A stretch of DNA of 41,169 bases from Inquilinus limosus (GCF_002195995.1 NZ_NHON01000046.1:8876-50044); one strand, 5' to 3'; numbered from the stretch's first letter, positions 1 to 7,997 are shown. A program made the numbers and translations. The notes: a model not told the origin generated them from the letters alone.

Positions 1-215
1 TCGACCTCGCCACCACCGAGGCACTGGCGGCGCAGGTGCCGGGCGACCGGCTGCTGGTCTCCGAAAGCGGGCTGTTCACCCCGACCGACCTAGCGCGGAT
101 GGCCCGCGTGGGCGCCACCACCTTCCTGATCGGCGAAAGCCTGATGCGGCACGACGACGTCGTCGCCGCCACCCGGGCCTTGCTGGCGCGGGAAGAGAGG
201 TCGAGCGCTGCATGA
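1..215 (+). CDS. trpC: Indole-3-glycerol phosphate synthase, C-terminal fragment
   Basis: The open frame enters from the left edge (first full codon at base 3) and ends at TGA 213-215, giving about 70 residues. It reads like the last strands and helices of the TrpC TIM barrel: the [14 protein letters not shown] stretch corresponds to the conserved phosphate-binding 'SESGI' segment, followed by [13 protein letters not shown] and a terminal helix with the motif ATRALLA. TrpC closes the indole ring in tryptophan synthesis in the cytoplasm. The next gene is moaC, and a trpC-moaC-moeA-lexA order is familiar in alphaproteobacteria. The rest of the protein lies outside the window, so completeness cannot be judged. 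Confidence 0.9.
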   Translation, partial: DLATTEALAAQVPGDRLLVSESGLFTPTDLARMARVGATTFLIGESLMRHDDVVAATRALLAREERSSAA

Positions 216-263
216 CCGGGCCGCAGCCCTCTCGGGACCGGACGGGCCTGTCCCCTTGCATTG

Positions 264-392
264 CCTCTCCCGCTTGCGGGAGAGGTCGGAGACGCGAAGC
301 GGCTCCGGGTGAGGGGATTTCGTCGAGGCCGGGACCAGCCCTCACCCGGACGCCCTGGTGGGCGTCCGACCTCTCCCGCCAGGCGGGAGAGG
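264..392. repeat. 129-bp quasi-palindromic intergenic element (REP/MITE-like)
   Basis: Two perfect short palindromes bound the element: a 10-bp stem around TT at 264-285 (arms CCTCTCCCGC / GCGGGAGAGG) and an 11-bp stem around one A at 370-392. Inside, TCCGGGTGAGGG (304-315) is the exact reverse complement of CCCTCACCCGGA (339-350), and GGACGCC/GGCGTCC (348-354/361-367) form another hairpin. The outer palindromes also pair with each other, so the whole stretch can fold as one long imperfect hairpin centred near 327. Similar CTCTCCCGC...GCGGGAGAG intergenic elements are, to my knowledge, common in alphaproteobacterial genomes. It lies between trpC and moaC and could affect read-through or mRNA stability. 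Confidence 0.75.
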
Positions 393-417
393 TCACGCGT
401 TGCGCAGGATGGGCTCC

Positions 418-900
418 ATGACCGGCGAGCTGACCCATTTCGATTCGGCCGGCCAGGCGCGCATGGTCGACGTCTCCGACAAGGAGGCGACGGTGCGGGT
501 GGCGCGGGCCGGCTGCCGTGTCGAGATGAAGCCGGAGACGCTGGCGCTCATCGCCTCCGGCGGTCATGCCAAGGGCGACGTGCTGGGCATCGCCCGCATC
601 GCCGGCATCATGGCCGCCAAGCGCACCGCCGATTTGATCCCGCTGTGCCACCCGCTGCCGCTGTCCAGCGTCGAGCTGGCGCTGCGCTGCGATGCCGAGC
701 ACAGCCGGGTCGAGATCGAGGCCACGGTCAAGGTCACCCACCGCACCGGAGTGGAGATGGAGGCGCTCACGGCCGCCTCGGTCGCCGCCCTGACCGTCTA
801 CGACATGTGCAAGGCGGTCGATCGCGGCATGGTGGTGACCGATCTGCGGCTGCTGCACAAATCCGGCGGCCGGTCGGGAACCTACGAGGCCCAGCCATGA
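418..900 (+). CDS. moaC: Cyclic pyranopterin monophosphate synthase MoaC
   Basis: MoaC makes cyclic pyranopterin monophosphate in molybdenum cofactor synthesis, acting on the product of MoaA. The 160-residue product matches the family length (about 160) and begins [20 protein letters not shown], parallel to known MoaC N-termini. Hallmarks are [29 protein letters not shown] and [19 protein letters not shown], which form the substrate pocket. I chose ATG 418 by family alignment; an in-frame ATG at 409 would add three residues, and starts further upstream would run into the palindromic repeat. The stop overlaps the moeA start (ATGA at 897-900), indicating translational coupling. MoaA is not in the window. 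Confidence 0.96.
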   Translation: MTGELTHFDSAGQARMVDVSDKEATVRVARAGCRVEMKPETLALIASGGHAKGDVLGIARIAGIMAAKRTADLIPLCHPLPLSSVELALRCDAEHSRVEIEATVKVTHRTGVEMEALTAASVAALTVYDMCKAVDRGMVVTDLRLLHKSGGRSGTYEAQP

Positions 901-2096
901 TCCCGGTCGCCGAGGCCCGCGCCCGCATCCTCGCCGCCTTCGCCGCCCTGCCGGCCGAGACCGTGCCCCTGCCCGCGGGGCTCGGGCGCATCCTGGCCGG
1001 GCCGGTGGCGGCGCGGCTGACCCAGCCGCCGCTCGATGTCTCCGCCATGGATGGCTGGGCGGTGCGCGCCGCCGATGTCGCGACCGTTCCGGCAATGCTG
1101 CGCCGGATCGGCGAGGTCCCGGCCGGCGGCCGGTTCGAGGGCACTGTCGGCCCCGGCCAATGCGTCCGCATCTTCACCGGTGCGCCGCTGCCGGACGGTG
1201 CCGACGCCGTGGTGCTGCAGGAGGACGCCGATTCCGAGGGCGACCGCGTGACGGTGCGCGAGGGTGTCGCCGCCGGCCGCCATGTGCGCAAGGCCGGTCT
1301 CGATTTCCGGGCCGGCGACGTGCTGCTGCAGCCGGGCCGCCGCCTGACCGCGCGCGATATCGGCATCGCCGCCTCGACCAACCATCCCTGGCTTCGGGTG
1401 CGGCGCCGGCCGCGCGTGGCCGTCCTGGCCACCGGCGACGAGATCGTGCTGCCCGGCGAGGCGCTGGGGCCGAGCCAGATCGTCAGCTCCAACAGCCATG
1501 CCCTGAGCGCCCTGATCCGCAGCTGCGGCGGCGAGCCGGTCGATCTCGGCATCGCCCGCGACAATGCCGAATCGCTGACGACGCTGGCCGCCGGAGCCCA
1601 TGGCGCCGACCTGATCGTCACCACCGGCGGTGCCTCGGTCGGCGAGCATGACCTGATCCGCTCGGTGCTGGGCGAGCACGGCCTGGCCCTGGATTTCTGG
1701 AAGATCGCGATGCGGCCCGGAAAGCCGCTGATCTTCGGCCGGCTCGGCGACACGCCGCTGCTCGGCCTGCCCGGTAATCCGGTCTCGACCATGGTCTGCG
1801 GCTGGCTGTTCCTGCGCCCGGCCCTGTGGGCCTTGCAGGGGGCCGAGGCGCCGGAGAATCGCATCGCCGCGACATTGGGCCGCGACCTGCCGGCCAATGA
1901 CCGGCGCGAGGATTACCTGCGGGCGCGGATCGAGCGTACGGGGTCGGGCTTCGTCGCCACCCCGTTCCCGGCGCAGGACAGCTCGATGCTGTCACTGCTG
2001 GCCGCGGCCGACGGGCTGGTGATCCGCCCGCCCCACGCCCCGGCCGCGGCCCGCGGCGACGCCGTGGATGCGGTGCTGTTCGGCGACGGCATCTGA
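897..2096 (+). CDS. moeA: Molybdopterin molybdenumtransferase MoeA
   Basis: MoeA inserts molybdate into adenylylated molybdopterin, the last common step of Moco synthesis. The 399-residue protein has the expected domain run: N-terminal MoeA_N with '[16 protein letters not shown]', the MoCF_biosynth domain with [22 protein letters not shown] and RPGKPLIFG, the [11 protein letters not shown] loop, and a C-terminal MoeA_C barrel with [10 protein letters not shown]. The start ATG sits inside the moaC stop (4-base overlap), so the two are probably one transcriptional unit. Length is normal for the family (about 400). Nothing appears truncated. Confidence 0.96.
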   Translation: MIPVAEARARILAAFAALPAETVPLPAGLGRILAGPVAARLTQPPLDVSAMDGWAVRAADVATVPAMLRRIGEVPAGGRFEGTVGPGQCVRIFTGAPLPDGADAVVLQEDADSEGDRVTVREGVAAGRHVRKAGLDFRAGDVLLQPGRRLTARDIGIAASTNHPWLRVRRRPRVAVLATGDEIVLPGEALGPSQIVSSNSHALSALIRSCGGEPVDLGIARDNAESLTTLAAGAHGADLIVTTGGASVGEHDLIRSVLGEHGLALDFWKIAMRPGKPLIFGRLGDTPLLGLPGNPVSTMVCGWLFLRPALWALQGAEAPENRIAATLGRDLPANDRREDYLRARIERTGSGFVATPFPAQDSSMLSLLAAADGLVIRPPHAPAAARGDAVDAVLFGDGI

Positions 2097-2152
2097 CCCC
2101 CCGATCGTTACACGGAAGTAAAGAACCGGGCGCGACACAGTTAGGCGCTTGT

Positions 2153-2179
2153 GTTTTTGTTTTGTTCCTCCTAATGTTC
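2153..2179 (+). promoter_or_regulatory. Candidate LexA (SOS) box upstream of lexA
   Basis: The alphaproteobacterial LexA site is GTTC-N7-GTTC. Here GTTT (2153-2156) and GTTC (2164-2167) are spaced exactly N7, and a further GTTC lies at 2176-2179 after an 8-base gap. No exact consensus copy is seen, so the site is either GTTT-N7-GTTC or a relaxed GTTC-N8-GTTC. Position 50-75 bases before the TTG start suits autoregulation. This is inference from the motif and location. Confidence 0.4.
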
Positions 2180-2226
2180 TGTCCAGGGATTCGGCCGCGC
2201 CGCGGCCCCTGCGAACGGAGGATGCC

Positions 2227-2949
2227 TTGCTGACGCGAAAGCAACAGGAGTTGTTGTTGTTCGTCCATCGCCGTCTGGAGGCGGACGGCGTCAGTCCATC
2301 CTTCGACGAGATGAAGGATGCGCTCAGCCTGAAGTCGAAATCGGGGATCCATCGACTGATCACCGGCCTTGAGGAGCGCGGTTTTATTCGCCGGCTGCCG
2401 CATCGGGCCCGGGCGCTCGAGGTGCTCAAGCTGCCGGACTGCCTGAAGGCCGACGGAGCGGCGCCAACCGAGGACGACAACGTCGTTCCCTTCCGCCCCG
2501 TGCGGTCCGATGCCGCCCTGCCAGGCCGCAAGCTGGAGCGCGCCGATCTCAGCAACCCTGAACTGGGCGTCCGCCTGCCGCTCTACGGCCGGATCGCCGC
2601 CGGCATGCCGATCGAGGCGCTGCGGGACCATTCCAACTACGCCGAAGTGCCGGCCTCGCTGCTCGGCCCGGGCGAACACTACGCCCTGGAGGTCGCCGGC
2701 GACAGCATGGTCGAGGCCGGGATCCTGGATGGCGACACCGTCATCATCAAGCGCTGCGACTCGGCCGATCCCGGCATCATCGTCGTCGCCCTGGTCGACG
2801 ACAACGAGGTGACGCTGAAGCGGCTGCGCAAGAAGGGCGCCGCGATCGGACTGGAGGCCGCCAACCCGGCCTATGAGACCCGTTACCTGCCCACCGACCG
2901 CGTCCGCATCCAGGGCCGTCTGGTCGGGCTGCTGCGGACCTATTCGTAA
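2227..2949 (+). CDS. lexA: LexA repressor / S24 autoprotease
   Basis: LexA represses SOS genes and self-cleaves when RecA filaments form. I start at TTG 2227 because the product then begins [10 protein letters not shown] as in other alphaproteobacterial LexA, and GGAGG (2217-2221) sits 5 bases upstream; a longer reading from 2149 lacks family similarity. The 240-residue protein has the winged-helix domain with [20 protein letters not shown] and [18 protein letters not shown], then the S24 peptidase. The Ala-Gly cleavage bond is A125-G126 (RIAAGMP), the nucleophile is S160 (GDSMVEAGI) and the general base K198 (EVTLKRL). A likely LexA box lies in the 130-base upstream gap. The following gap (2950-3069) has only a weak hairpin without a T-run. 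Confidence 0.96.
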   Translation: MLTRKQQELLLFVHRRLEADGVSPSFDEMKDALSLKSKSGIHRLITGLEERGFIRRLPHRARALEVLKLPDCLKADGAAPTEDDNVVPFRPVRSDAALPGRKLERADLSNPELGVRLPLYGRIAAGMPIEALRDHSNYAEVPASLLGPGEHYALEVAGDSMVEAGILDGDTVIIKRCDSADPGIIVVALVDDNEVTLKRLRKKGAAIGLEAANPAYETRYLPTDRVRIQGRLVGLLRTYS

Positions 2950-3069
2950 GACCGGCCGGCGGTCCTCGAAGATCGCCGCCGGCGACCGCCCGGCGCATTC
3001 CGGGTGTTGCCGAATGGCGCATTGTCCGGTCCTCTGTACGGCGTCCCGCAACCCACCGGACGACCGTGC

Positions 3070-4311
3070 ATGACTCTGCGTCGATCGCTGCTTCGCCTGC
3101 TGGCTCTCGCCCTGCCCTGCATCGGGCTTTTCGCCGGCGCCCCGGCCCAGGCGGCCGGCAGCTACCGCACCTCCGGCGATTGCGACGGCTTCCCGAAGGT
3201 CTCGCTCCGCACCCCGGACGGGCTCTGCGTCGGCCTCGTCGCCGCCGGGCTCCGCTTCGCGCGCGGCGTGGCGGTGATCGGGGACGACATTTACGTCGCC
3301 GACATGGGCAGCTGGGAGAAGGGGCGCGGCCGGCTGCTGCGCATCCCTGACCGCGGCCACGGAGCACCGCAGGTGCTGCTGACCAAGCTGGACCGGCCGA
3401 ACGGCCTGGTGGCGGCGCCGGACGGCACGCTGCTGCTGGGCCTGGCCGGCCGGATCGTGTCGGTCGATCCGAAGGCGGATCCGCCGGCCGGCGCGCTGCG
3501 CGACGTGGTGACCAACCTGCCGAATGACGGGCGCCACCCGCTCGCCGCCCTGGCCCTGGCGCCGGACGGCACCCTCTACGTCAATGTCGGCACCGCCACC
3601 GACCATTGCGAGCGGGCCGACGATTCGGCGCCGGATCCCGCCAAGCCCTGCCCGGAGACGGAAGGAACTCCGCCGCGCGGCAGTGTCCTGCGTATCATGG
3701 CCGGCGCGCTGCCGGCCGATGCCCGCGCCCTTTCCCCCTTCGCCCGCGGGCTGCGCAACAGCATGGGGCTGGCGGTGCTGGCGAACGGCACGCCGCTGGC
3801 CGCGGTGAATGCGCGCGACGCCATCGACCAGGCCGACCCCCAGTTGTCGGACGAAGCGCTGCCGCACGACTTCTACACCGTGCTGAAGGACGGCGCCGAT
3901 TACGGCTGGCCATATTGCTATGACGACCGCAAGCCCAGCCCTGAATATCCGCATTTCGACTGCGGCAAGGTCGAGGTGCCGGCCCTGCTGCTGCCGGCTC
4001 ATGCCGCGCCGCTGGGCATGCTGGTCTATCGCGGGACGGCGCTGCCGGGCCTGGATGGCCGGGTGCTGATGACCTGGCACGGCTATCGCGACACCGGGCA
4101 CCGGGTCATGGCTCTGGCGATCGACGATCGGGGCGCCCCGCAGGGCCAGCCGCAGCCCCTCGTCTCCGGCTGGGACGCCGCCAAGGGCATCCGGCCGCAA
4201 GGCGCGCCGCTCGGCCTGGCCGAGATGGCGGATGGCAGCGTCCTGATCACCGAGGACCACAACGGCACGCTGTTGCGCCTGGCCCGCGCTCAGCCAACCA
4301 AGACGCCTTGA
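3070..4311 (+). CDS. Exported glucose/sorbosone dehydrogenase-family beta-propeller protein
   Basis: The 413-residue product starts with a signal peptide (Arg-rich start, Leu/Ala core, cleavage near AGAPAQA, residue about 29), so it is probably periplasmic. The body resembles the glucose/sorbosone dehydrogenase (soluble PQQ dehydrogenase-like) six-bladed propeller: GVAVIGDDIYVADMG, RPNGLVAAPDGTLLLG, ALAPDGTLYVNVGTATDHC, FARGLRNSMGLAV, DGADYGWPYCY, and the last blade with GSVLITEDHNGTLLRL. Family members oxidise sugars with PQQ in the periplasm, but many are uncharacterised. Cysteine pairs (SGDCDG...LCVG, YCYDD...FDC) suggest disulfides; there is no haem c motif. The stop overlaps the next start, so it is coupled to the LacI-type regulator. 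The substrate is unknown. Confidence 0.85.
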   Translation: MTLRRSLLRLLALALPCIGLFAGAPAQAAGSYRTSGDCDGFPKVSLRTPDGLCVGLVAAGLRFARGVAVIGDDIYVADMGSWEKGRGRLLRIPDRGHGAPQVLLTKLDRPNGLVAAPDGTLLLGLAGRIVSVDPKADPPAGALRDVVTNLPNDGRHPLAALALAPDGTLYVNVGTATDHCERADDSAPDPAKPCPETEGTPPRGSVLRIMAGALPADARALSPFARGLRNSMGLAVLANGTPLAAVNARDAIDQADPQLSDEALPHDFYTVLKDGADYGWPYCYDDRKPSPEYPHFDCGKVEVPALLLPAHAAPLGMLVYRGTALPGLDGRVLMTWHGYRDTGHRVMALAIDDRGAPQGQPQPLVSGWDAAKGIRPQGAPLGLAEMADGSVLITEDHNGTLLRLARAQPTKTP

Positions 4312-5330
4312 GCAGCCGGTCGGGCCACCGGCCGGCGGGCGCGGAGCGGGCCACGGCGCAGCAGGTCGCCGAGGCGGCCGGAGTCTCGATCTCCGCCGTC
4401 TCCCGCACCTTCACCAAGGACGCCAGCGTCTCGCCGCGGATGCGCGCCCGCGTGCTGGCCGCGGCCGAGGCGCTGGGCTATCGCCCGAACCGGCTGGCGC
4501 GCGGACTGATGACCGGCCGGACCGAGCTGGTCGGGCTGGTCTCGACCCATTTCGCCAACCCGGCCTTCATGGATGTGTTCGACCTGTTCACGCGCGAACT
4601 GCAGCGCCGCGGGCTGCGGCCGCTGATCGCCAACCTGTCGGAGGATGGCGGCGCCGACTCCGCCCTCGACATGATGCTGCAATACAGCGTCGATGCGGTG
4701 CTGATCGCCACCTCCGCCCCGCCCGAAGGCTTCGCCGAGTCCTGCGCCGATGCCGGGCTGCCGGTGGTGCATGTGTTCGGCCGGCCCGGTCCCCAGGCTG
4801 CGGTGCCGGCGGTGACGGTGGACAATGTCGCCGGCGGGCGCCTGGCCGCGGAGGTGATGCTGGCGCGCGGCCTGACACGGCTGGCTTTCCTGGGCGGGGC
4901 GGCGACCGATTCGTCCTCGATCGACCGCGCCGCCGGCTTCGCCCAGGGCTTGGCGGCGGCGGGGCTGCAGCCCCTGGCCGTCGAGTTCGCCGGCGACTAT
5001 TCGCATGAACATGGCCGCCGCGGCCTGCACGCCCTGCTGGACCGGCACCGGCCCCAGGCGGTGTTCTGCGGCGACGACATCCTGGCGCTCGGCGCCGTCG
5101 ATGCCTGCCGCGAGCGCGGCTTGGCCGTGCCGCGGAACATCGGCATCGTCGGCTTCGACGACATGCCGCTGGCCGCCTGGCCCGGCTATCGCCTGACCAC
5201 GATCCGCCAGCCGATGGCAGAGATGGTGCGCCACGCCATCGGCGAGATCGCCGCCCGCCTGGCCGATGCCGGCCACACGATCGAGGACCGGCTGTTCGAC
5301 ATCGCTTTGGTGGAGCGGGACAGCCTTTAG
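4308..5330 (+). CDS. LacI-family transcriptional regulator
   Basis: The 340-residue protein has an N-terminal LacI helix-turn-helix (ATAQQVAEAAGVSISAVSRTF, about residues 17-37), the hinge (GYRPNRLARGLMTG), and a periplasmic-binding-protein-like effector domain (ELVGLVSTHFANP, VVHVFGRPG, LGGAATDSSSIDRAAGF, AVFCGDDILALGAVDACRERG, GFDDMPLAAW). It starts at TTG 4308 overlapping the TGA of the dehydrogenase gene (TTGA), so the two are translationally coupled. It meets tetR tail to tail with stops overlapping at 5327-5330. The ligand is probably a sugar or sugar derivative (family knowledge). It is the only LacI-type gene in the window and so is the natural candidate to bind the 30-bp palindrome at 7938-7967; that link is inference. 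Confidence 0.93.
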   Translation: MSSRSGHRPAGAERATAQQVAEAAGVSISAVSRTFTKDASVSPRMRARVLAAAEALGYRPNRLARGLMTGRTELVGLVSTHFANPAFMDVFDLFTRELQRRGLRPLIANLSEDGGADSALDMMLQYSVDAVLIATSAPPEGFAESCADAGLPVVHVFGRPGPQAAVPAVTVDNVAGGRLAAEVMLARGLTRLAFLGGAATDSSSIDRAAGFAQGLAAAGLQPLAVEFAGDYSHEHGRRGLHALLDRHRPQAVFCGDDILALGAVDACRERGLAVPRNIGIVGFDDMPLAAWPGYRLTTIRQPMAEMVRHAIGEIAARLADAGHTIEDRLFDIALVERDSL

Positions 5331-5959
5331 ACGCCGGTCCGCAGCCCCTCCAGGCAGCGCGTCAACTGCCGGGCGCAGGCTTCCAGCGGGGCCGCATCCT
5401 GCTGCGCCTTGGCCTGGGCCATCGCCCCGGAATAGGCGGCGACAATGAAGGCGGCCAGCTCGTCGGCATCCGCTTCCGCCAGCCGGCCGACCGCCTGGTC
5501 GGCGCGCAGCCTCGCGGCGATCGCCGACCGCCAGACGCCGAACACCTGATCCATCGCCTCACGGAAGTCCGGATCGGCGAGGGCCAGCTCCAGCACCAGG
5601 TTGTTCAGCGGGCAGCCGGAGACGGCGCCACGCCGCCGCAACCCCGCGGCGATCCGGTCGAACACCCCGGCGATGCCGTCCAGCGCGTCCGGCGCGCTGC
5701 GGACGGGCTCGATCCAGGTCTCCGCCACCTCCGCCGCCACCCGGTCGCGGATCACGGCGAGGCCCAGCGCCTTCTTGGTCGGGAAATGGTGGTACAGCGC
5801 CCCGCCCGTCACCCCGGCCTCGCGCATCAGCTCATGCATTCCCGTGGCCTGATAGCCGCGCGACTGGAACGCCGCCGCCGTGACATCGAGCACGCGCCGG
5901 CGCGTGCCCTCGGGGTCATAGCTGCGCTTCCGCCTGCTGTCGCTCGCCGTCTCGCTCAT
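5327..5959 (-). CDS. TetR-family transcriptional regulator
   Basis: The 210-residue protein carries a TetR N-terminal helix-turn-helix at about residues 39-62 (TGMHELMREAGVTGGALYHHFPTKKAL), followed by a helical ligand domain with RRGAVSGCPLNNLVLELALADPDFREAMDQVF, which resembles the TetR_C domain of small-molecule-responsive repressors. I take ATG 5959 (MSETASDSRRKRSYD); a longer frame to 6046 would translate the operator region and is unlikely. It is divergent from the NIPSNAP-domain gene, with a duplicated palindrome in the 85-base gap covering its own -10/-35 and the neighbour's ribosome-binding site. It probably represses both genes until a ligand binds. The ligand is unknown. Confidence 0.94.
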   Translation of the reverse strand: MSETASDSRRKRSYDPEGTRRRVLDVTAAAFQSRGYQATGMHELMREAGVTGGALYHHFPTKKALGLAVIRDRVAAEVAETWIEPVRSAPDALDGIAGVFDRIAAGLRRRGAVSGCPLNNLVLELALADPDFREAMDQVFGVWRSAIAARLRADQAVGRLAEADADELAAFIVAAYSGAMAQAKAQQDAAPLEACARQLTRCLEGLRTGV

Positions 5960-5987
5960 GCCCGGACAGTAGCATGTTGACTCAACC

Positions 5988-6035
5988 GGACAATCAGTCT
6001 GTTTTAAAACAGGACAACCGGTCTGTTTCAAACAG
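5988..6035. promoter_or_regulatory. Duplicated TetR operator between tetR and the NIPSNAP gene
   Basis: Two perfect palindromes lie in tandem: CTGTTTTAAAACAG (5999-6012) and CTGTTTCAAACAG (6023-6035), centres about 23.5 bases apart (close to two helical turns). They belong to a 24-base direct repeat (GGACAA-pyrimidine-C-purine-GTCTGTTT..., units starting at 5988 and 6012). The second palindrome touches the AGGAGG ribosome-binding site (6034-6039) of the gene starting at 6045. Such paired palindromes between a TetR gene and its divergent neighbour are typical operators; binding is inferred. Confidence 0.8.
6003..6031 (-). promoter_or_regulatory. Candidate sigma-70 promoter of tetR
   Basis: On the minus strand TTGAAA (6031-6026) and TTTAAA (6008-6003) are separated by 17 bases and point toward the tetR start at 5959. 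Both hexamers lie inside the two palindromes, so TetR bound there would block its own promoter. Confidence 0.5.
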
Positions 6036-6044
6036 GAGGCAACC

Positions 6045-6764
6045 ATGGCAGACGAGGTCTTCAGCCCGATCGTGGAGCTGCGGCGCTACACGCTGCATCC
6101 GGGGCAGCGCGATGTACTGATCGAGCTGTTCGACCGGGAGTTCGTCGAGACGCAGGAGGCGGTCGGGATGGATGTCATCGGCCAGTTCCGCGACCTGGAC
6201 GCGCCCGACCAGTTCGTCTGGCTGCGCGGCTTCCCGGACCTGGCGGCGCGGACGGTCTCGCTGCGGGCCTTCTATGGCGGGCCCGTGTGGCAGGCGCATC
6301 GCGGCGCCGCCAACGCCACCATGATCGATTCGGACGATGTCCTGCTGCTGCGGCCGGCGCATCCGGAAGCGGGCTTCCGGCTCGGCCGCGACCGCCCTGC
6401 CCCGGGCAGCGGCGCGGCGCCGGGCGGGATCATCGTCGCCACCACCTGGCACCTACAGCCGGCAAGCGAGGCCGGGTTCCCGGAGGTGTTCGAGACCGTG
6501 CTGGCGCCGATGCTGGGCGATGCCGGCGCCCCGGTCCTCGCCAGCTTCGTGTCCGAGCATGGCGGGAACGGCTTCCCGGCCCTGCCGGTGCGGGAGGATG
6601 CGCGGGTCTTCGTCTGGTTCTCGCGTGTTCCGGATCGGGCGGCCTATGAGAGCCACGCGGCCGCCCTTGCCCCCGGCTTCGCCGAGGCGTTGCGGCCGCA
6701 TCTGGCCGAGCCGCCGGAGGTGGCATTCCTGTCGCCGACCACGCGGTCGCGCCTGCGCGGCTGA
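6045..6764 (+). CDS. NIPSNAP-domain protein (dimeric alpha-beta barrel fold)
   Basis: The 239-residue product begins with a NIPSNAP-like segment (VELRRYTLHPGQRDVLIELFDREFVETQEAVGMDVIGQFRDLDAPDQFVWLRGFPD), then AFYGGPVWQAHRGAANATMIDSDDVLLLRP; a second, related half (ATTWHLQPASEAGFPEVFE...VFVWFSRVPDRAAYE) suggests two ferredoxin-like alpha-beta units. NIPSNAP proteins have no well-defined enzymatic role. The start ATG 6045 has AGGAGG 5 bases upstream, embedded in the TetR operator, so expression should be induced when the repressor leaves. There is no signal peptide, so it is cytoplasmic. TetR/NIPSNAP pairs occur in other proteobacteria, to my knowledge. The gene ends 3 bases before the convergent oxidoreductase gene. 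Confidence 0.82.
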   Translation: MADEVFSPIVELRRYTLHPGQRDVLIELFDREFVETQEAVGMDVIGQFRDLDAPDQFVWLRGFPDLAARTVSLRAFYGGPVWQAHRGAANATMIDSDDVLLLRPAHPEAGFRLGRDRPAPGSGAAPGGIIVATTWHLQPASEAGFPEVFETVLAPMLGDAGAPVLASFVSEHGGNGFPALPVREDARVFVWFSRVPDRAAYESHAAALAPGFAEALRPHLAEPPEVAFLSPTTRSRLRG

Positions 6765-6767
6765 GGC

Positions 6768-7895
6768 TCAGATCTCCGCAATCCGCACCCAGGCGCGGTC
6801 GCGGGCGGAACGCAGGGCGGCGGCGGTGACGCGGTCGACCTCCCAGCCGTCGCGGAAGGTCGGCCAGATCGGCCGGCCGGTCGCCACCGCCTCGACGAAG
6901 TCCCGCGCCTCGATCGCGATCTGCTCATTGTAGCCGGTGCCGTGGCCGACGCCCTGGTTGAAGGCCAGGTAGTCGGGATGGGCCGGCCCGGTCAGCAACC
7001 GCTGGAAGCCCTGGCGCGCCGCCGGCCGCGCGGCGTCGTACAGCCACAGCTCGTTCTGGTTCTCCTGGTCGAAGGCCAGGGCGCCTTTGGTGCCGGTGAT
7101 GCGGTAGGTGTAGCCCATCTTCCGCCCGGCGGCGACGCGGCTGAAGCTGAGCGATCCGGCCGCGCCATTGGCGAAGCGCAGCAGCATCTGCCCCTGGTCG
7201 TCATTCTCCACCCGCTCCGCACCCCGCAGCCCGGGGCGCGTCGTCACGACGGTGTTGAGGTCGGCGACCAGCTCCTCGATCGGCCCGACCAACCGCAGGC
7301 AGGCATTGACGATATGCGGGGCGACGTCACCCAGCGCCCCGGCCTCGGTGCCCGTGGCGATGCGGGTGCGCCAGGAGGCCGGCGCCAGCGGGTCGTGCAG
7401 GTAGTCCTCGACATGCTCGGCGGTGACCTGGATGACGTCGCCGATCTCCCCGGAATCGATGATCTGCTTCGCCAGCTGGCTGGCCGGGGTGCGGATGTAG
7501 TTGAAGCCGACCATGGTGGCGACGCCCGCCGCCTCGGCCGCATCGACCAAGGATTTGGATTCGGCCGGGTCGCAGCCCAGCGGCTTCTCGCAGAACACCG
7601 GCTTGCCCAGGCCCAGTGCCTCGGTCGCCATCGCCAGATGGGTGCGCGGCGGGGTGGCGATGATCACGGCGTCAACCGCCGGGTCGGCCACCAGCGCCCG
7701 CCAATCCGCGGTCGACCGGTTCCAGCCCCAGGCACGGGCATGGGCGGCCGCGCCCTCCTCCGTCGTGCTGCAGATCATCTCGCAGACCGGAGCCAGCGGC
7801 GGCTGGAATGCCGTGCGTACCAGCTGCACGCCGATGCTGTGCGCCTTGCCCATGTAGCCGGCACCGATCAGCCCGATCCGCAGCGTCCCGGTCAT
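6768..7895 (-). CDS. Gfo/Idh/MocA-family NAD(P)-dependent oxidoreductase
   Basis: The 375-residue protein has the N-terminal Rossmann fold (GLIGAGYMGKAH, glycines at 11, 13 and 16), the EKPLG motif with catalytic-type lysine K104, and the GDVAPHIVN motif (D190, H194) of the Gfo/Idh/MocA family. These enzymes oxidise or reduce sugars, inositols and related polyols at a ring carbon, using NAD(H) or NADP(H). The start ATG 7895 has GGAGG upstream. It is divergent from a phytanoyl-CoA dioxygenase-family gene, and the 102-base gap between them carries a perfect 30-bp LacI-type operator, so both are probably induced by the same sugar-like compound. The substrate cannot be told from sequence. Confidence 0.92.
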   Translation of the reverse strand: MTGTLRIGLIGAGYMGKAHSIGVQLVRTAFQPPLAPVCEMICSTTEEGAAAHARAWGWNRSTADWRALVADPAVDAVIIATPPRTHLAMATEALGLGKPVFCEKPLGCDPAESKSLVDAAEAAGVATMVGFNYIRTPASQLAKQIIDSGEIGDVIQVTAEHVEDYLHDPLAPASWRTRIATGTEAGALGDVAPHIVNACLRLVGPIEELVADLNTVVTTRPGLRGAERVENDDQGQMLLRFANGAAGSLSFSRVAAGRKMGYTYRITGTKGALAFDQENQNELWLYDAARPAARQGFQRLLTGPAHPDYLAFNQGVGHGTGYNEQIAIEARDFVEAVATGRPIWPTFRDGWEVDRVTAAALRSARDRAWVRIAEI

Positions 7896-7937
7896 CGCGA
7901 TCCTCCCTGTCCGTTCTTACCGACTCTACCGGCCTTC

Positions 7938-7967
7938 ATCTGATTTGCAAGCGCTTGCAAATCAGAT
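7938..7967. promoter_or_regulatory. Perfect 30-bp palindromic LacI-family operator
   Basis: Each half is 15 bases (ATCTGATTTGCAAGC and its exact reverse complement). The core TTGCAAGCGCTTGCAA, with central CG, is the standard LacI-family operator type. It lies in the divergent gap, 43 bases from one start (7895) and 31 bases from the other (7998), where one bound dimer could repress both genes. The LacI-type gene at 4308-5330 is the closest candidate regulator. Confidence 0.88.
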
Positions 7968-7997
7968 ACGCTGCGGTCCCGGCAAGGGAGGAACAGC

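Noticed and set aside
76-1095. Long minus-strand open frame over trpC, moaC and the start of moeA
   Set aside because: It is antisense to well-supported genes, Arg/Pro-rich, and spans the palindromic repeat; a GC-rich shadow frame.
2956-2982. Hairpin after lexA (CCGGCGG/CCGCCGG)
   Set aside because: Stem only 7 bp, 13-base loop and no T-run, so not a convincing terminator.
1618-4260. 880-residue minus-strand frame antisense to moeA, lexA and the dehydrogenase gene
   Set aside because: Composition is that of reverse-complement coding DNA (His, Gln, Arg, Ala rich); the plus-strand genes have clear family motifs.
5960-6046. Upstream extension of TetR to a start at 6046
   Set aside because: It would translate through the operator palindromes and adds a Cys-rich segment unlike TetR proteins.
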